Below are positions 12,513-24,599 of a stretch of 64,000 bases of DNA, in pieces (within the stretch, counting starts at the first letter, position 1; each line of letters starts with the position of its first letter). This DNA comes from Haliotis asinina (lineage: Eukaryota; Mollusca; Gastropoda; Lepetellida; Haliotidae). The stretch lies in assembly GCF_037392515.1 (NCBI RefSeq), contig NC_090287.1, forward strand, positions 11,893,001-11,957,000, written 5' to 3'. Position numbers and translations under genes: made by a program. Below the pieces are notes generated by a model. It made no database searches, was not told the DNA's origin, and was given only the letters and a program-made list of their open reading frames with translations.

Positions 12513-13574
12513 TTGAAACATGAAGTACATGCTGGAGTAAATATAGATTTAGATACACATCTGATGTTTACGTGTTAAAATTAAACCAAAATCCATTAGT
12601 TTTGGAGACATGGGCGGCGTACTGGATATGTCGATATCGTACAACATATGGTTCCTTCAGGGAGGCAGGAGCCACCAATATCCAACATGTTGGTGCAACA
12701 GATTGCTCTCTTTGTAGTAGCTAATAGCTGATACATGCTAGGGTGGCTCCTCGGGCACGTTTGTTTGTGGGTTTAGTCTTCAGTGTTATAGTTTGTCCTT
12801 TGGTTTTCACCAAACTGGTTCCTGGTGGAAGGGGACCACAGTCCCTAGCCAGGATGACGAAGTAGAGCTCACGTGTTCTGACACCTTCGCTTCCTAAGAT
12901 ATATTCAACAGCTTTGGCCAAAGTCCTGTTTGGCATGGAAGGCAGACCAACTGTATATGAGCAGACGTTATATGAGTGTATCATTCAATCCCCTTCTCTT
13001 TATTTTCATATTCAGAAACTGTCTTTTCTAGATTTAAAGGGTGTATGTGGCATAAATAGTTTCAAAACAGCATTGCAAACATAGAATCTAATCTATGTCG
13101 TTGGCGCGTCCATTCTCCTGGCATCTACATCAACGCTGGCTTTGTCAGCCGTTGGATTTCCTTTAACAAAAGACTGTGTCAATTTTGCGGATCTTCCAAA
13201 TCCAAGTTGTATTACTTGGCCCTCGTTCTTGAGACACCGGAAACGTACGCTGTAAATTGACGTTGACATTGGTTCGAAAGATTGGTAACGTAAGAAATTG
13301 TATAGAATCATTGTGCAGAATGAAAGAAAAATCATTTGCTCAAACAAAATAAATTTATATTGACGTGACAAACACATGGATGCCCATTACTGTTTGGTGG
13401 CCCGGTGGTTGGGGGATGGGGGAACGGGGGATATGCTGACCGTGCCATACTGAGACGCGATAAAGGTTCAACTGCATTAAGTAAAAATCAGTTGCTCCCT
13501 GGGCGTGTATCGAAAGTAAGCCCCAGTTTTGATGGTGACACGTGAAAACTGGGATTGGAGGATATTGTGAATGC
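12513..13574. other. Intergenic, unassigned frames
   Basis: No gene is recognised. The minus-strand frame at 12721-12984 (contains LAKAVEYILGSEGVRTREL) has a plausible composition but no known domain, start context or partner exon. It may be a gene or transposon fragment. Confidence 0.3.
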
Positions 13575-13810
13575 TGAATGTGTACAGACATTTTCAGTTA
13601 GGTGATATTTTGTGAGGAACTGGGCTTCGTGCCTTCCGCTTCGAAATGGGATATTTTGGGGAGTTCTCGATCTCGAACAACAATGTTTACACAATGCCAT
13701 TTAGGAATTTGTCAAATGTAACATATGTTACGTTTGTGATTACATTTTCTTAGTAAAGTTCTAAGAAATTCTAGTACCTTTCTGAGTCGAGTCCCATGCG
13801 GGAAAAATAA
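13575..13810 (+). mobile_element. Truncated copy of the palindromic tRNA-core element
   Basis: This aligns in reverse orientation with 18060-18390: ttaggtgatattttgtgagg, ttcgaaatgggat, then the arm acaatgccatttag, tttgtcaaatgtaac and ttcttagtaaag. It ends in gagtcgagtcccatgcggga, which resembles the 3' half of the tRNA-like core. The second arm is missing. Confidence 0.7.
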
Positions 13811-13849
13811 AACAATCTGTGGTGCTGAACCACAACATCCTCGTGACGC

Positions 13850-16010
13850 TGGCACAGGTCATGTGATGATGGCGGATCATATGGTAAAGTACACAAAAGC
13901 TTTTATAACTAGTCGTAGTGTGATAGACGTACATGTATAATATTTGTGGTCAAATATTATACAGTTACAGAAGTACCATAAGATTCGAAAAGATTTACCT
14001 CCATATGCGACAGAAATGAAAATAATAATATGTCCCGAATAGAAACTAGACTATATGAATAGAAATAGATTGGTCTACTTCTGTGTTTGTGACCAATACA
14101 AATTAACAGCTTGAGGTAACAACATAATGACTCACAATGGTGACGGAGTCGTATAATTAAGGAAACAATAGCCTTGCTGACATGTAAGTCAGTATAAATA
14201 CAACAGCATTGTCTTTGTACAAGTCACGTGATCGTCACGAGATCATATAATTAAGAATACAAAACCTTTGTTGTCACATTATTGAATACAACCAAATAAT
14301 GCCAAACCTGCATATGCGGTCTCAGTGATCAACGTTTGAACAGCTCGAGTTACAGCATCATAGTAACTCATATAATCAGGGATACTCTACAACAGGGATA
14401 GGTCACTCGCTTGCTTTCCTTACCATTTGTACTAATTAACGTGTGCCTCGTCATGCTCCAACGCACACAGTGACTTGGCTCGTTCCCAGCGCAACTTCAG
14501 TTGTGTTTAACAGAACTTCAGCATTTCCAGTTTTGTCAATTTACAAGATCAACAAAAAAGAGGTTATGGAACTATAACCCTCAAACATCAATGGCGAATC
14601 AGATCAGATCGGCGATGCGTAATATTTTCCACACACCTCAAATACGCCCTAACACTTTGTTTTAGATTATGAAACTATCACTATTACTTGCAAACACATT
14701 TTACCAGAAAGTATATTCCCCTCATAAGAATTAAAGGTGTATGTGAAATATATTTTTGAAATAATAGCTGGAAACACTCAAACAACGGCGTGTAGTATTT
14801 CAATGAAGGATCAGAGCAGATCGGCGATATGTAACATTGTTCACTCACCTCAAATACACCCTAACATTCTTTTTAGATTATGAAACTATCACTATTACTT
14901 GCAAACACATTTCACCTGATAGTATATTCCCATCATAAGAATTAAAGGTCTGTGTGAAAGATGTTTTTGAGGAAGTAACTAGAAACACTAAAACAGCGGC
15001 GTGTAGCATTTGAATGACGGATCAGAAAAGATCGGCGAAATGTCATATTTTTCACACACCTCAATTACACCCTAACAATGTTTTAAGTCATAAAACTGTC
15101 ACTACTACTTACAAATATCCTTCAACAAAAGGTATGTTTTCCTCCTCAAAATTAAACGAATGTGTGAAGGAAGTTTTAATTGGCACAATTTAGTCTATCT
15201 TCGCGGTGAATCGAGAATAGAAGACAGTGAGCTATAACATACCGACTTGAAATTTTACAACAAATCTACTGTCCTAATACGGACACAAATACCAGTTATT
15301 TGACTTAAACTGAAGTGACAAAATAGTTAACTCTCCTACATGTAGGATTTCAGTTGTTACAACACTCAGCGAACTTAATCAGCTGTTGAAACTAAACCAA
15401 ATAAATCAATCTTAAATACTACGCTGCCACCATATTGGCTACACTGGTTACGTAACGACCCGAGACATACGTTCAGCGGCTTTTTGAGGACTTTCTTGTC
15501 CCCGTCTATATAGGCACCCTGGTATAATCAAGGAAACGGTATATTTGGTGACATATAAGTCAGTACAATCACAACATGCCGAAGGTGTACATGTACATGT
15601 TATCACAAACTGTGACCAATACAAATGAGCAGCTCCAGTCCAGCAATTGGGAGACTCATAATAGTCACGGAGTCATAGAAATCAAGGAAACGACAATTTT
15701 ACTGATATTAATAACGTGCCGAACGTACACATGTTGCCTTCGTGGTCGAAATTTGAACAGATCTCGAAGTACCCAGAATACCGTGATTGTCACGGGGTTT
15801 ATCTTGTTTATGGCTAGTACAAATATATGGAAAGAAGGGAAAATCTGTAAAGCTGAATTACAACGACATCGTAACTCCTGTACAAGTCATGTCATGTGAT
15901 GGTCACAAGGTCACATAATCAAGGATACGATAATTTGGATGACGTGTAAATCAATGAGATCATATCGTGCCAAACGTACATATGTGGTGGTCTCGGTGAT
16001 CGTATCATAA
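13850..16010. repeat. Compound satellite of degenerate ~100-240-bp units
   Basis: The anchor word ataatcaaggaaac (or a close variant) recurs near 14150, 14247, 14380, 15528, 15677 and 15915. It is usually preceded by gtcacgrggtcat and followed by acatrtaagtcagta and atgccgaacgtacayatg. Spacing is irregular, so units have gained and lost sequence. A different 211-bp tandem array (14590-15185) sits in the middle. The frame at 15576-15899 lies within the repeat and is not taken as a gene. Confidence 0.6.
14590..15185. repeat. Three tandem copies of a ~211-bp unit
   Basis: The word tcggcg recurs at 14609, 14821 and 15032 (spacing 212 and 211). Each copy continues with cacacctcaaatacrccctaac, attatgaaactatcactatt, acttgcaaacacattt and gaattaaaggt. 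The first two copies are closest and the third is more diverged, which suggests successive duplication. Confidence 0.85.
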
Positions 16011-18002
16011 GTATGGATTGCCCAAAATAATCCTCCCATCGTTCTCCGCCTGACTGAACTTGTCGTTTTAAGAAAGTTAAGAAACCGGGGGTAAACCGGA
16101 TTTTTTATTGTGATATTTGTTTTTTGTATTGATTCTCGAAGACTATAGAATGCATTTATGTACACTGACATTGTTTGCTGATGTTTTAAGAACATATAAC
16201 GTTACTTTTGAAGTCTGGGGGAAAACATCTGGTTTGTGTAAACTTTACAATATCCATGTTTAATCTCTACATTAGTAATACATGTATGTGTTAAACTGTA
16301 CGAAAAAAAATGAGACATGTTTTCGCAACAGCCCTTGTTCAGTGGCCGCAGCGTATGTACAATGAAAATAAAGTAGTTATTTCTTAATGTTAGTTCTGTT
16401 AACACTAACATTATTATGAAGTATTCTATCTGTTCCAACTTGCTTGACAACGATACAAGAATCTGCATCAAAACGTCACATCACCTGAATAAAAAAGGTA
16501 TTCATCCAAATCGCTTGTCCTCATCTGCAGCAACCTGATACAACATGATTCTCGTTCTAAAATTTTTAATAGATATTAAATCTTAATCTTAAAATTTGTT
16601 TACTTCTGCACCACCGCTTCTTGTACCAGGTATGGTTGAGGAATAGTTAGTTTTAAAATGCATATCGTTTGTTTATAATGAAATTGCTATTGATATTATT
16701 AATCACCTGACATTACATTGACCCCGCGGTTTATCTTGCATGATATTTGGGTATATAAACGTTTGTAAATTGTATTGGAACGACATTAATATAAGCTCGC
16801 AGCTAATTTACCAAGCCATTCGTTTCACGAAACCATATGTAATGTTTGAGAGCATGTTTTGTTAATAGGATACCTGTTCCATTGTTAGGCCCCGTTATGG
16901 GGTCTATGTGTAGATGTCTATGTGATTGATCAGAGTCAACTTTATGACATTAAAACACATGTTTGAAAACTGGCTATTGTCACGGTTGCCCTGTGGCACC
17001 TGATAACGAGGCCTGACTCAACGGTGGCGTTCCGGGAGACTCTTGGGCTTAATTGAATTGCTCTGGTTGACACATTATATCAATAAATCCTCTGCTATAA
17101 CGCAGTGAGCGTTATCAGTAATAGCTCGAGTTAGGTAAAATGATACAAAGAGCCCCTCAAGCTTATTGTTATATTGCGTGGTTTATTACCCACTTACCAG
17201 GTGATGGCGTCTCGTGTATATAACATATACGTAAAGGTAGCCTGTGAATTGAAAGATTTGGATGCAAGGATATTATTCATTGTCTAATGACAGCTGAACC
17301 CAGTTCAACCGTACAAGCCGATTATATCACCTACCTGTAGAACTTTAATAATACGCTATAAAAGTTAACTGGGTCAGAACGTGCGGCAGAATTCTATGGC
17401 GTTCGGCGACATTGCAAAATATAGTATATGCAATGTGATTGGAAAGCTGTATAGCCCGCACAACCAGAATAATGGAAATATAGCTACAAATATACAATGT
17501 TAAAACGATGTGAAATATCAGTTGTGAACTAAAGCTGTTTTAATGTGTGATACGGCTAGACAAAATCTATACACATGCCAATGAAAGGTAAAATTGCGTG
17601 TTATTTATTATTATTTTTTGGGGGGTGGGGGGTGGGGTGGGGGGGGGGACACATTCTTTTGGTCCCACTCTGTAGCTCATTGTTATCTCTAATGGAAGAT
17701 GGTGGTCTGGTTGTTTTATTAACAGAGGGACAACTAAAACTACATGTATAAGTATTTCTTATTGTTACGATTCATTTTCCAATCAAACAAATGCTAATTT
17801 AGCTCTTTGAGCAATACAGTGGTTATTTTCTATATTTGAAAATATTCTACAACTCCAAACCTCTTTAAATGTAAAGAACGCGACAATGCACGTGAGTTAC
17901 ACCTACAATGGGTACCTTACATTCTTATCTTTGACAGTAATTGGTTTGCAGGAAATTCATTGGCAAAAGAATTAATTATAATGTCATGGTATACGCCATG
18001 AC
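16011..18002. other. Intergenic, nothing recognised
   Basis: No gene is seen. The only notable item is the G-run cluster at 17620-17648, listed separately. Confidence 0.3.
17620..17648 (+). repeat. G-run cluster, quadruplex-capable
   Basis: Four G runs (6, 6, 4 and 10 Gs) are separated by single T residues. This fits the classic G-quadruplex pattern with one-base loops. It is isolated from any gene in the window. Confidence 0.8.
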
Positions 18003-18288
18003 TGCGCAATGCCATTTAGAAAGTGGTCAAATGTAACATTTGTTATATATGGGACTACACATTCTTAGTAAAGTATACATTCGAGTACTTTTGGTTGGGT
18101 TGAATCCACCCTAGTGGAAGCCACGGTGGCTGAGCGCGTTAGGCGGGTGACTTTGTGTACTTTGGGAGTAGGGGTTCGAATCCCGGATGGGAACCAACCC
18201 AACCAAAAATTACCAGAATTTACTGTGAACGATTCATCCCGAATATAACATAAGTTACATTTGACAACTTAGTAAATGGTATTGTGCA
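18003..18288 (+). mobile_element. Palindromic element with a tRNA-like core
   Basis: The ends are inverted repeats: tgcgcaatgccattta at 18003 matches the complement of taaatggtattgtgca at 18273-18288. Pairing continues through gtcaaatgtaac and again at ttttggttgggttg (18090-18103) with its complement near 18192-18206, so each arm is ~100 bp. The loop (18120-18190) looks tRNA-derived, with an A box (TGGCTGAGCGCG, 18127) and a B box (GGTTCGAATCCC, 18173-18184). Homology with 13575-13810 continues beyond the right arm to about 18385, so the mobile unit may be longer than the palindrome. Confidence 0.7.
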
Positions 18289-18579
18289 ATCATTGGTCTA
18301 TGGTCCCCAAAGCTGGGAGATCCTATTTCGAAGTTGAAGACACCCATCCCAGTTCCTCATAAAATATCACCTAAATGAAAATGTGGTTTAAACATATTTT
18401 TATTTAAAATTTGATGAAATCTGGATCGGCGAACAAGCTAAGAAGCTTATATTAACGCCGCTCCAGTACATTGAAGTGTTCCAGTAGGTGGACATATGAA
18501 TTAAGTACTTCGACGACAAAGATCAATAGTAAGACCAAATAGCATACAACTGTTGGTAGGTGATGGTTATGCCTAGCAT

Positions 18580-20315
18580 CCAAGTCAGTTGCTGCAGAAG
18601 ATCGTGTTACATCTAGCTTCTCTGACGTTCAATATATATGCATAGATCATAATCACTGAAAACGGTTAAGCGTTGAAATGAAGTGATGCAATGTGTTGAG
18701 AATATCACTATCTATTACGTTATTCAATGCACCATTGCCGTATAAAGTTGTTTTAACATCATATCCTTGAGTATGAAAATACATAGTTGACCTTAGATTC
18801 GTATAGTTCTGACAATTAAAGAGATAGTGGAGAACGTCTTCGGTATCATGACCGCATGAACACTTGTTTCCGATATGTGCCGCTTATATCTGGCCGCGTG
18901 TAGGTCACTACAGCCGAGCTTGAGGCGACAGTGGATGATTTGACAAAATCTCGTTCCAGCATTCAAATCAAAGTAGTTATGAGTTTCTGTTGGGTTTATC
19001 ATTATTCTAAACTGACTGAGGTAAACAGCATTAACAAATCCACCAGGCAATGAAATCCACGACATAATCGCACTTGGTAAAAATGATTGTGAATATCTTT
19101 GTGTTCTACAGTTAATATTTTGAATAGAAGTACTATTCCTAAGAAACTAGTTGCTTCGTTCAAATACCCTTCCTGGTACAAGGTCGTTCAAATACCCTTC
19201 CTGGTACAAGGTCGTTCAAATACCCTTCCTGGTACAAGGTCGTTCAAATACCCTTCCTGGTACAAGGTCGTTCAAATAATCTGGAGTCAGACAATAATAC
19301 ATTTTATAAAACATTATGAGCTTAGAGCGTTGTCGTCTTTCTTTCAGTGTACTATAACTGGTTTCCCTGTATAGTTTATCATGACTTGTGCCACGAAGCG
19401 AGCGGCACATGGACCGTAAAGCGTCTAAATGCAAGTTCTCCAGTAAGTTTGCCCGTACAATCGTACAGTTATCCCAGACATGACTGCAGTAGTCAAAAAG
19501 TGGTAAGATAAAGGAATTATATAAGGTGTTTAGAGTTTTCCGAGATAAACGGTATTTCAAACTTCTCAGACAATTGATCATTGGACTAATTATCTTTACC
19601 CTGTCGCCTATATGAACTTTCCAAGAACAATCGCCTTGAAGTGAAAATACCTAGATGTTTATGGTTGTCAACTTCTTTAATAAGTTCGCCATTCATTAAT
19701 AAGTGGGGCCTGACATAATTTTGCGTTTTTCGAGGGAATGTTATACTCAACAATCTTACTAGGATAATAACTACGTTGCCACTTTTTGGCTCAATCTCAA
19801 TTGTTTGCCAAATCTCACTTTAAAGTTGCGACTGCTGTGACTTGGTGATCTGTTATCGTATATATCGATGTATCATCTGCAAAGAGGCGAATGTTGAGTC
19901 AACCGTCAACATTGTCATTAATAGAGATGATAAACAGAAGCGGACCTAAAACGGAACCTTGGGGAACACCAGCTTCCACTGTTTTGATATCTGAACTGTA
20001 ACCATTTATTACCACTCTCTGCATTCTGCTATCTAGATAACTTTCGAACCATTCTAAGAGAGTACCCCTTATACCGTAAGCATGAAGTTTATGAATAATG
20101 CCCCGGTGCCAAATTCTGTCTGTTTATGTCACAAAATACGGCTCTAATTTCCTTTCCTTGCCTACTGCACCAGCGATAAAGTTATAAAGATTTACTGTAA
20201 AATCGCCAGGCATAAAACCAGATTGTAAGCTTGACAGAGTATTTTTATCTCTGAAGAAGTTGAAGACATATTTAAAAACGCATTTTGAAAATGTATGAAT
20301 AAAACACATGGTACA
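18580..20315 (-). mobile_element. Decayed 5'-truncated non-LTR retrotransposon (CR1/L2/Jockey-type RT)
   Basis: Reading the minus strand, pieces of an ORF2 appear in the expected order. SLQSGFMPGDFT (about 20215) comes first, then [14 protein letters not shown] (about 19945-19975) and RLFADDTSIY (about 19865-19890). The thumb region TLYNSFILPLFDYCSHVWD follows (about 19530), then SYSTLKERRQRSKLIMFYKM (about 19310-19370). Last is a C-terminal RLKLGCSDLHAARYKRHI segment (about 18890) with a CG/ED...C finger-like end. Reading frames are broken between the pieces and there is no endonuclease domain, so this is a dead 5'-truncated copy. A 28-bp tandem expansion lies inside it (19158-19276). Confidence 0.8.
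19158..19276. repeat. 28-bp unit, four tandem copies plus a partial, inside LINE relic
   Basis: The unit gttcaaatacccttcctggt plus acaaggtc starts at 19158, 19186, 19214 and 19242, with a partial copy at 19270. Copies are identical, so the expansion is recent relative to the decayed LINE. It multiplies the codons for LVPGRVFE; 28 is not a multiple of three, so the frame changes at each copy. Confidence 0.9.
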
Positions 20316-21890
20316 TGGTATACGTCACGTGGTTGCACATTCAATTATTATCTCTTGGTTTAGTCTTGAATAGCCCAAAATATTGTTTTGTCCAATCTAT
20401 GCATCAACAAATTACATTATATGAAGTGATAAAGGAATTACTCATGGTAAAATAGATACATTCAAATATAACAACGCTTCATTTTTTCAGATAAATAAAA
20501 AAGATCTTTTGCTTTTTAACGTTAGTAGTGTAGGGAATGGGGGTCCCATATACTACCACTACCACTACCAGAAGTCAATTTCAACCGTCAAGGTCACTTT
20601 TCTAAACTACAATAAATATATTGCGAGCTAGATACCACGATGTTGTGAAACTGTGATCGAATCGTAAATGATCGATCCCTCTTTGTCATTAGTGAATTCA
20701 GGGACCGTGAAATCACAAAGGGCTGCCATATATGTAACACAAACATATACAGCATCCTGTGTTATGGCAATTTCCGCTATCAACCAGCAAGTATGTATCA
20801 ACATATCAACACCCAATAGAGTTTCTATAGCATCTTTGCTTAATTGGACATGCCATGTTGACAGATATGAATACGCTGACGTAATCCGCCAATGCTAATT
20901 GCCTGTGATGTCAATTAATTTCTGACTGATCACTGAGAGAGCAAGAGTCATTAATCATCTCATTGGCACGTAAGTTACGTCACATATGTTTGTATTCGTT
21001 AACGTGTGTATGTATTGTGTTTATAAAGGTTATTGTTTTAAAAAAAAATAAAAATGCCTGGACTGACAATAATACTAAAAGGCTCTAACACATAATCTGA
21101 ACTTTCAAAAAATAATACTAGGCAAAATACTGTTAAATTTCCAAATTATCATAATAGGCAAAGTGAAAACAAATAATTTTAACATGATGTATATACAGTA
21201 AGTAGATGTATCCTGTCCAGACAAAATCTGACCCAGACAAACCCCCAAAAGACAAAATTTATGTACGTTGTAGACAAAATCCCAACAATGAGAAAAAAAG
21301 ATATTTTAATTCGAAGTAGATACTTTCATTTTACTCATAAATAAGCATTACTGGCCATAAGCACTAAACAGATGATTCAGCGTTATTTCGTCACATGATG
21401 CATCACGCTTGTATATCGTCCTGTACCTTAAATCAACGCTAAAGTGATGGTGAATGTCAGTTTGGAATGTCAACCTTTCCCTCGTTTTGCTAGTAACACA
21501 TAAAAATTTAACAAGTGCATATAGTTTTAGTTTAACGTTCTTTGGCTACTCACATGCCGCCATTGGATGACATAAAAACATAAACCTAATTATATTCCTA
21601 CACATAATGTTCTCTCTGACTGGAGACGTGACAACCAAATAAAAAAGACAATGTGTGCTCTGTTTTCCCATGAACTAAAAATCCATGGTTGAAGCTGGCT
21701 ATTTACTCCGATTACACAGCGGTGAATTGAAAGAATTTCAAAGTGTGAATAATTACGATCATCTCAGCTGAATTGCCAGCCAAAAACAACATCAAAGCTG
21801 ATTTGTAATCCGCGAGTATTTCACATATATTGTCAAACAAATACCCCGGGGCCGACACCTGGGGTGAGGGGGCGGGTGGGGAAGGCAATG
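20316..21890. other. Intergenic, nothing recognised
   Basis: No coding signal is seen. The last part (21840-21890) becomes GC-rich just upstream of the member C regulatory region. Confidence 0.3.
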
Positions 21891-21893
21891 CTT

Positions 21894-22100
21894 CGTGTCA
21901 GTTGTGTTAATCACCAGTCACACAAAGGGCACCACTTTGGGTGATTCTAACTGACGCGACACGGTTGATTAATTCCTTCAGTGATTGGATGAGCACAGTC
22001 GATCCAGTTTGTTTTGATTGGACGCTGCCACGTGAGTCTCAAAGACCTGAATGACACGAGGGGTTTAAATAGAAGTGATGTAATCGGCAATGGCATCATT
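21894..22100 (+). promoter_or_regulatory. Promoter region of member C
   Basis: A distal motif CGTGTCA, four bases, then GTTAATCAC (21894-21913) is shared with D and F. It is followed by two inverted CCAAT boxes (ATTGG at 21986-21990 and 22019-22023), a TATA-like TTTAAATAG (22064-22072) and an initiator GGCATCATTC (22092-22101). The predicted start site near 22098 leaves a leader of ~22 nt before the ATG at 22120. Confidence 0.6.
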
Positions 22101-22119
22101 CATTTCCAATGCATTAAAC

Positions 22120-22824
22120 ATGATGGACGTATCTTTTCACCTTCTGCAGCCTCTCAGTATCGACACCAACATCACCTACGACCTGGATATGTCAAAGTTC
22201 CCAGGTTTGGATGACCCACAACAGATGTACCAACCAGCTCTGTTGATAGCCACTGACTGGAGTGATTACGTCTACCATGACGACCAGTGTGCCACGAATG
22301 ACGATGACGTTTTTGAGGATGACTTATACTCTCTCATAGGTATGTATTTGTTATGTGAAACAGATGTAAACCCCAAACATTTCATCTATTACACAGTTTC
22401 ATAAACCTGTGGCTGTATATGTACGAGAAAATCACAATGGAATTATTTGTTTTACTTATGTTTACTTATCTTTGTTTCAGAATCCAGTGCAGTCATGTTC
22501 ACAGACTTTACAGATTCAAACAAAAGTGACTTCGAAGCTCTCCTTGATGAAGTGATCACAGACACAACGACAGACTGTTGCAATCTTTTGGATTTGTCAG
22601 ATTTCACGGATTTGGATTTAACATCTTCAACAGACAGTCAGCAATCGGAGTTATCGCCCCTATGTGGAAGGGGTCAAAAGCGACGTCACTCGATTGATAA
22701 TGAACATTTAAAAACTAAGAAGAAATACAAAATGGCAGAGGTTGAGATGCATTCATCGCTCCTCCCATCACTTGTATCTGTGTGTCCTACTTCCAAAAAC
22801 TGCATGTTTGGAAGAGATTCATAA
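22120..22824 (+). CDS. FPGLDD-family small nuclear-type protein, member C (two exons, short subfamily)
   Basis: Function unknown. Exon 1 runs 22120-22339 and exon 2 runs 22481-22824, giving 187 aa. It splices at CTCATAG|GTATGT and TTGTTTCAG|AATCC in phase 1. Exon 1 reads MMDVSFHLLQPLSIDTNIT, then YDLDMSKFPGLDDPQQMYQP, ALLIATDWSDYVYHDD and an acidic end FEDDLYSLI. Exon 2 is acidic in its first half (FTDF, DFEALLDEV, LLDLSDFTDLDL: D/E with bulky hydrophobics, a composition seen in activation domains). It then has CGRGQKRRH and a second basic run KTKKKYK. The in-frame ATG at 22090 was rejected because that GGCATCATT word is the initiator in the paralogues; 22123 is also possible. An ATTAAA at 23004-23009 could serve as poly(A) signal. 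Closest relatives here are D and F. Confidence 0.75.
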
Positions 22825-23009
22825 ACAGTCATACAGTTGCAGGAATGTGTGGATGTGCTATACTAGTAAAAGAGAAAATATACATAAAATTTACATGGTG
22901 CAACATATATATGGTGCAAAGGAATATTTTAATCATTCCCATAAACACAGTGCCAAATCTGTTATATTTTTTACACATGGGTTGCTTGTTTTATTGTTAT
23001 GTGATTAAA

Positions 23010-24599
23010 ATGGATACATTCAATTTTGTTTTCTGTTATACATTGAGTGAACACGTGACCACAATGCACACAAGTTGATTATCATCCCTTGATTCCCTGA
23101 ATAGACATTACCCAGGAGATCTGTTTGGCATCACAGTGACACATCCTTCTGAATACGTGGCGCCAAGTGAGACCTGACAAAACTCCGGGGCTACGTATAT
23201 TACCAGAAGGGTTAAAATCTTCTTTCAAACGCCCCATTACTGAATCTAATCAACATTACATGGTACACAATGGCCAAACGAAACATCCACAACTCTGTTT
23301 AAGAGACCAAATATAGACAACTTACGATATAATGATACACTTAAATATATCCAAACAGTACACAAATATCAAATAACGAAATTATGTTTTTTTCTGATTT
23401 CGTATCGAGGTATCTTAGAGAAGGATTGCTTCATGAATATTGAATGTGCATTCGTTGTGGTATAGAGGGTCATTCAAGCAACTGTGAACAATGAAGTAGA
23501 AATGCAATGTGACGCGATTTCATTATCGGGTATAATTGTCACCTTCTCTTTGAAATTGACGGTTACATAAAATCGACGTCGGCGGTCAGTTTTCTGTATA
23601 CATGTAAACATTCTACTCTGACATCAAAGATGACCCGCAGGTTACATTGCAATTTGCAGCAGCCTATTCTATTGTTTAGTCAACACTGACTGCAGTTGCT
23701 GCCAAGTCACCCAAACCACAGCAAACTTCATAAGCATTATACGTTATAGAAAGATTACAACAAGCAGTATATTGAATTCCTTTGTGTTAAATAATCATAT
23801 CAATGTACCACTTTTGAGACATGTGTTTTAGTCATGCATAGGAAATCTTATGTATAAACTTACTATATGAATGTGTTCATATCCAATATAGGTTTTAAGG
23901 TTTTATAATGTATAAAATGTTGTAAACATGGAGGAAGAAAAAAACTCTATTGTATTGTACTATATCACTGAAATATACAACCTGTGGTTGTACAAGTTGT
24001 ATTTAGTTGCTGTAGTAATGTAAATACATGTATGAATGTCGCAAACGCTGTTGAAGAAAGTTTGAATCTCTTTCCCGAAGTGTCAGATGAACGTGTAATT
24101 GCTGCATTGCTGTTCCATCCAATATCACTTTAATGGCGCCTATCACAAGAGTGTATAAAACTACTTTATCTAATCAAATTGTCAAGGCTATACATTGCAT
24201 ATATTTAAACCAACTCCGTTTGAATAGGATATTTGCCACCCAAATCAGGCCTGTTTTACTCTATGGGTGTGAGGTTTGAGGGCTGGATAGTGCAACAAAC
24301 ATACAAACCCTTGATATGTTTGCGTGTAAACTCTCCCTTGACACCAACGTACTCAGCACTGGGTAATATAGCAGATGTCCTATGTAAACTGACCAGCAAA
24401 AGAAAGTATACCAAGACTGACCATTTTTCAAATTTTAAAGAAATATTTTTGGAGGTACATTGTACACTGAAACATGTCACCCCAAAGTAGCAATTTGATA
24501 TTCGCAGTGAAATGCACGTGCACGTCGTGAGTAAACGACGAAGTGGTCAATTGTATAAATAATTATCATGGGCCTCTGTCAGATGTTTCACATGTATAA
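23010..24599. other. Intergenic, nothing recognised
   Basis: AT-rich. The frame at 24233-24490 shows no domain or paralogue and is not supported as a gene. Confidence 0.3.

Noticed and set aside
12721-12984. 87-aa minus-strand frame with a gene-like composition
   Set aside because: No domain, splice partner or paralogue is seen in the window, so it is kept only as an unassigned frame.
18120-18200. Functional tRNA gene
   Set aside because: A and B boxes are present, but the cloverleaf is poor and the sequence sits in the loop of a palindromic repeat with relatives nearby, so a SINE-type origin is more likely.
19158-19276. CRISPR-like array of 28-bp repeats
   Set aside because: The repeats are directly adjacent with no spacers and lie inside a eukaryotic LINE relic.
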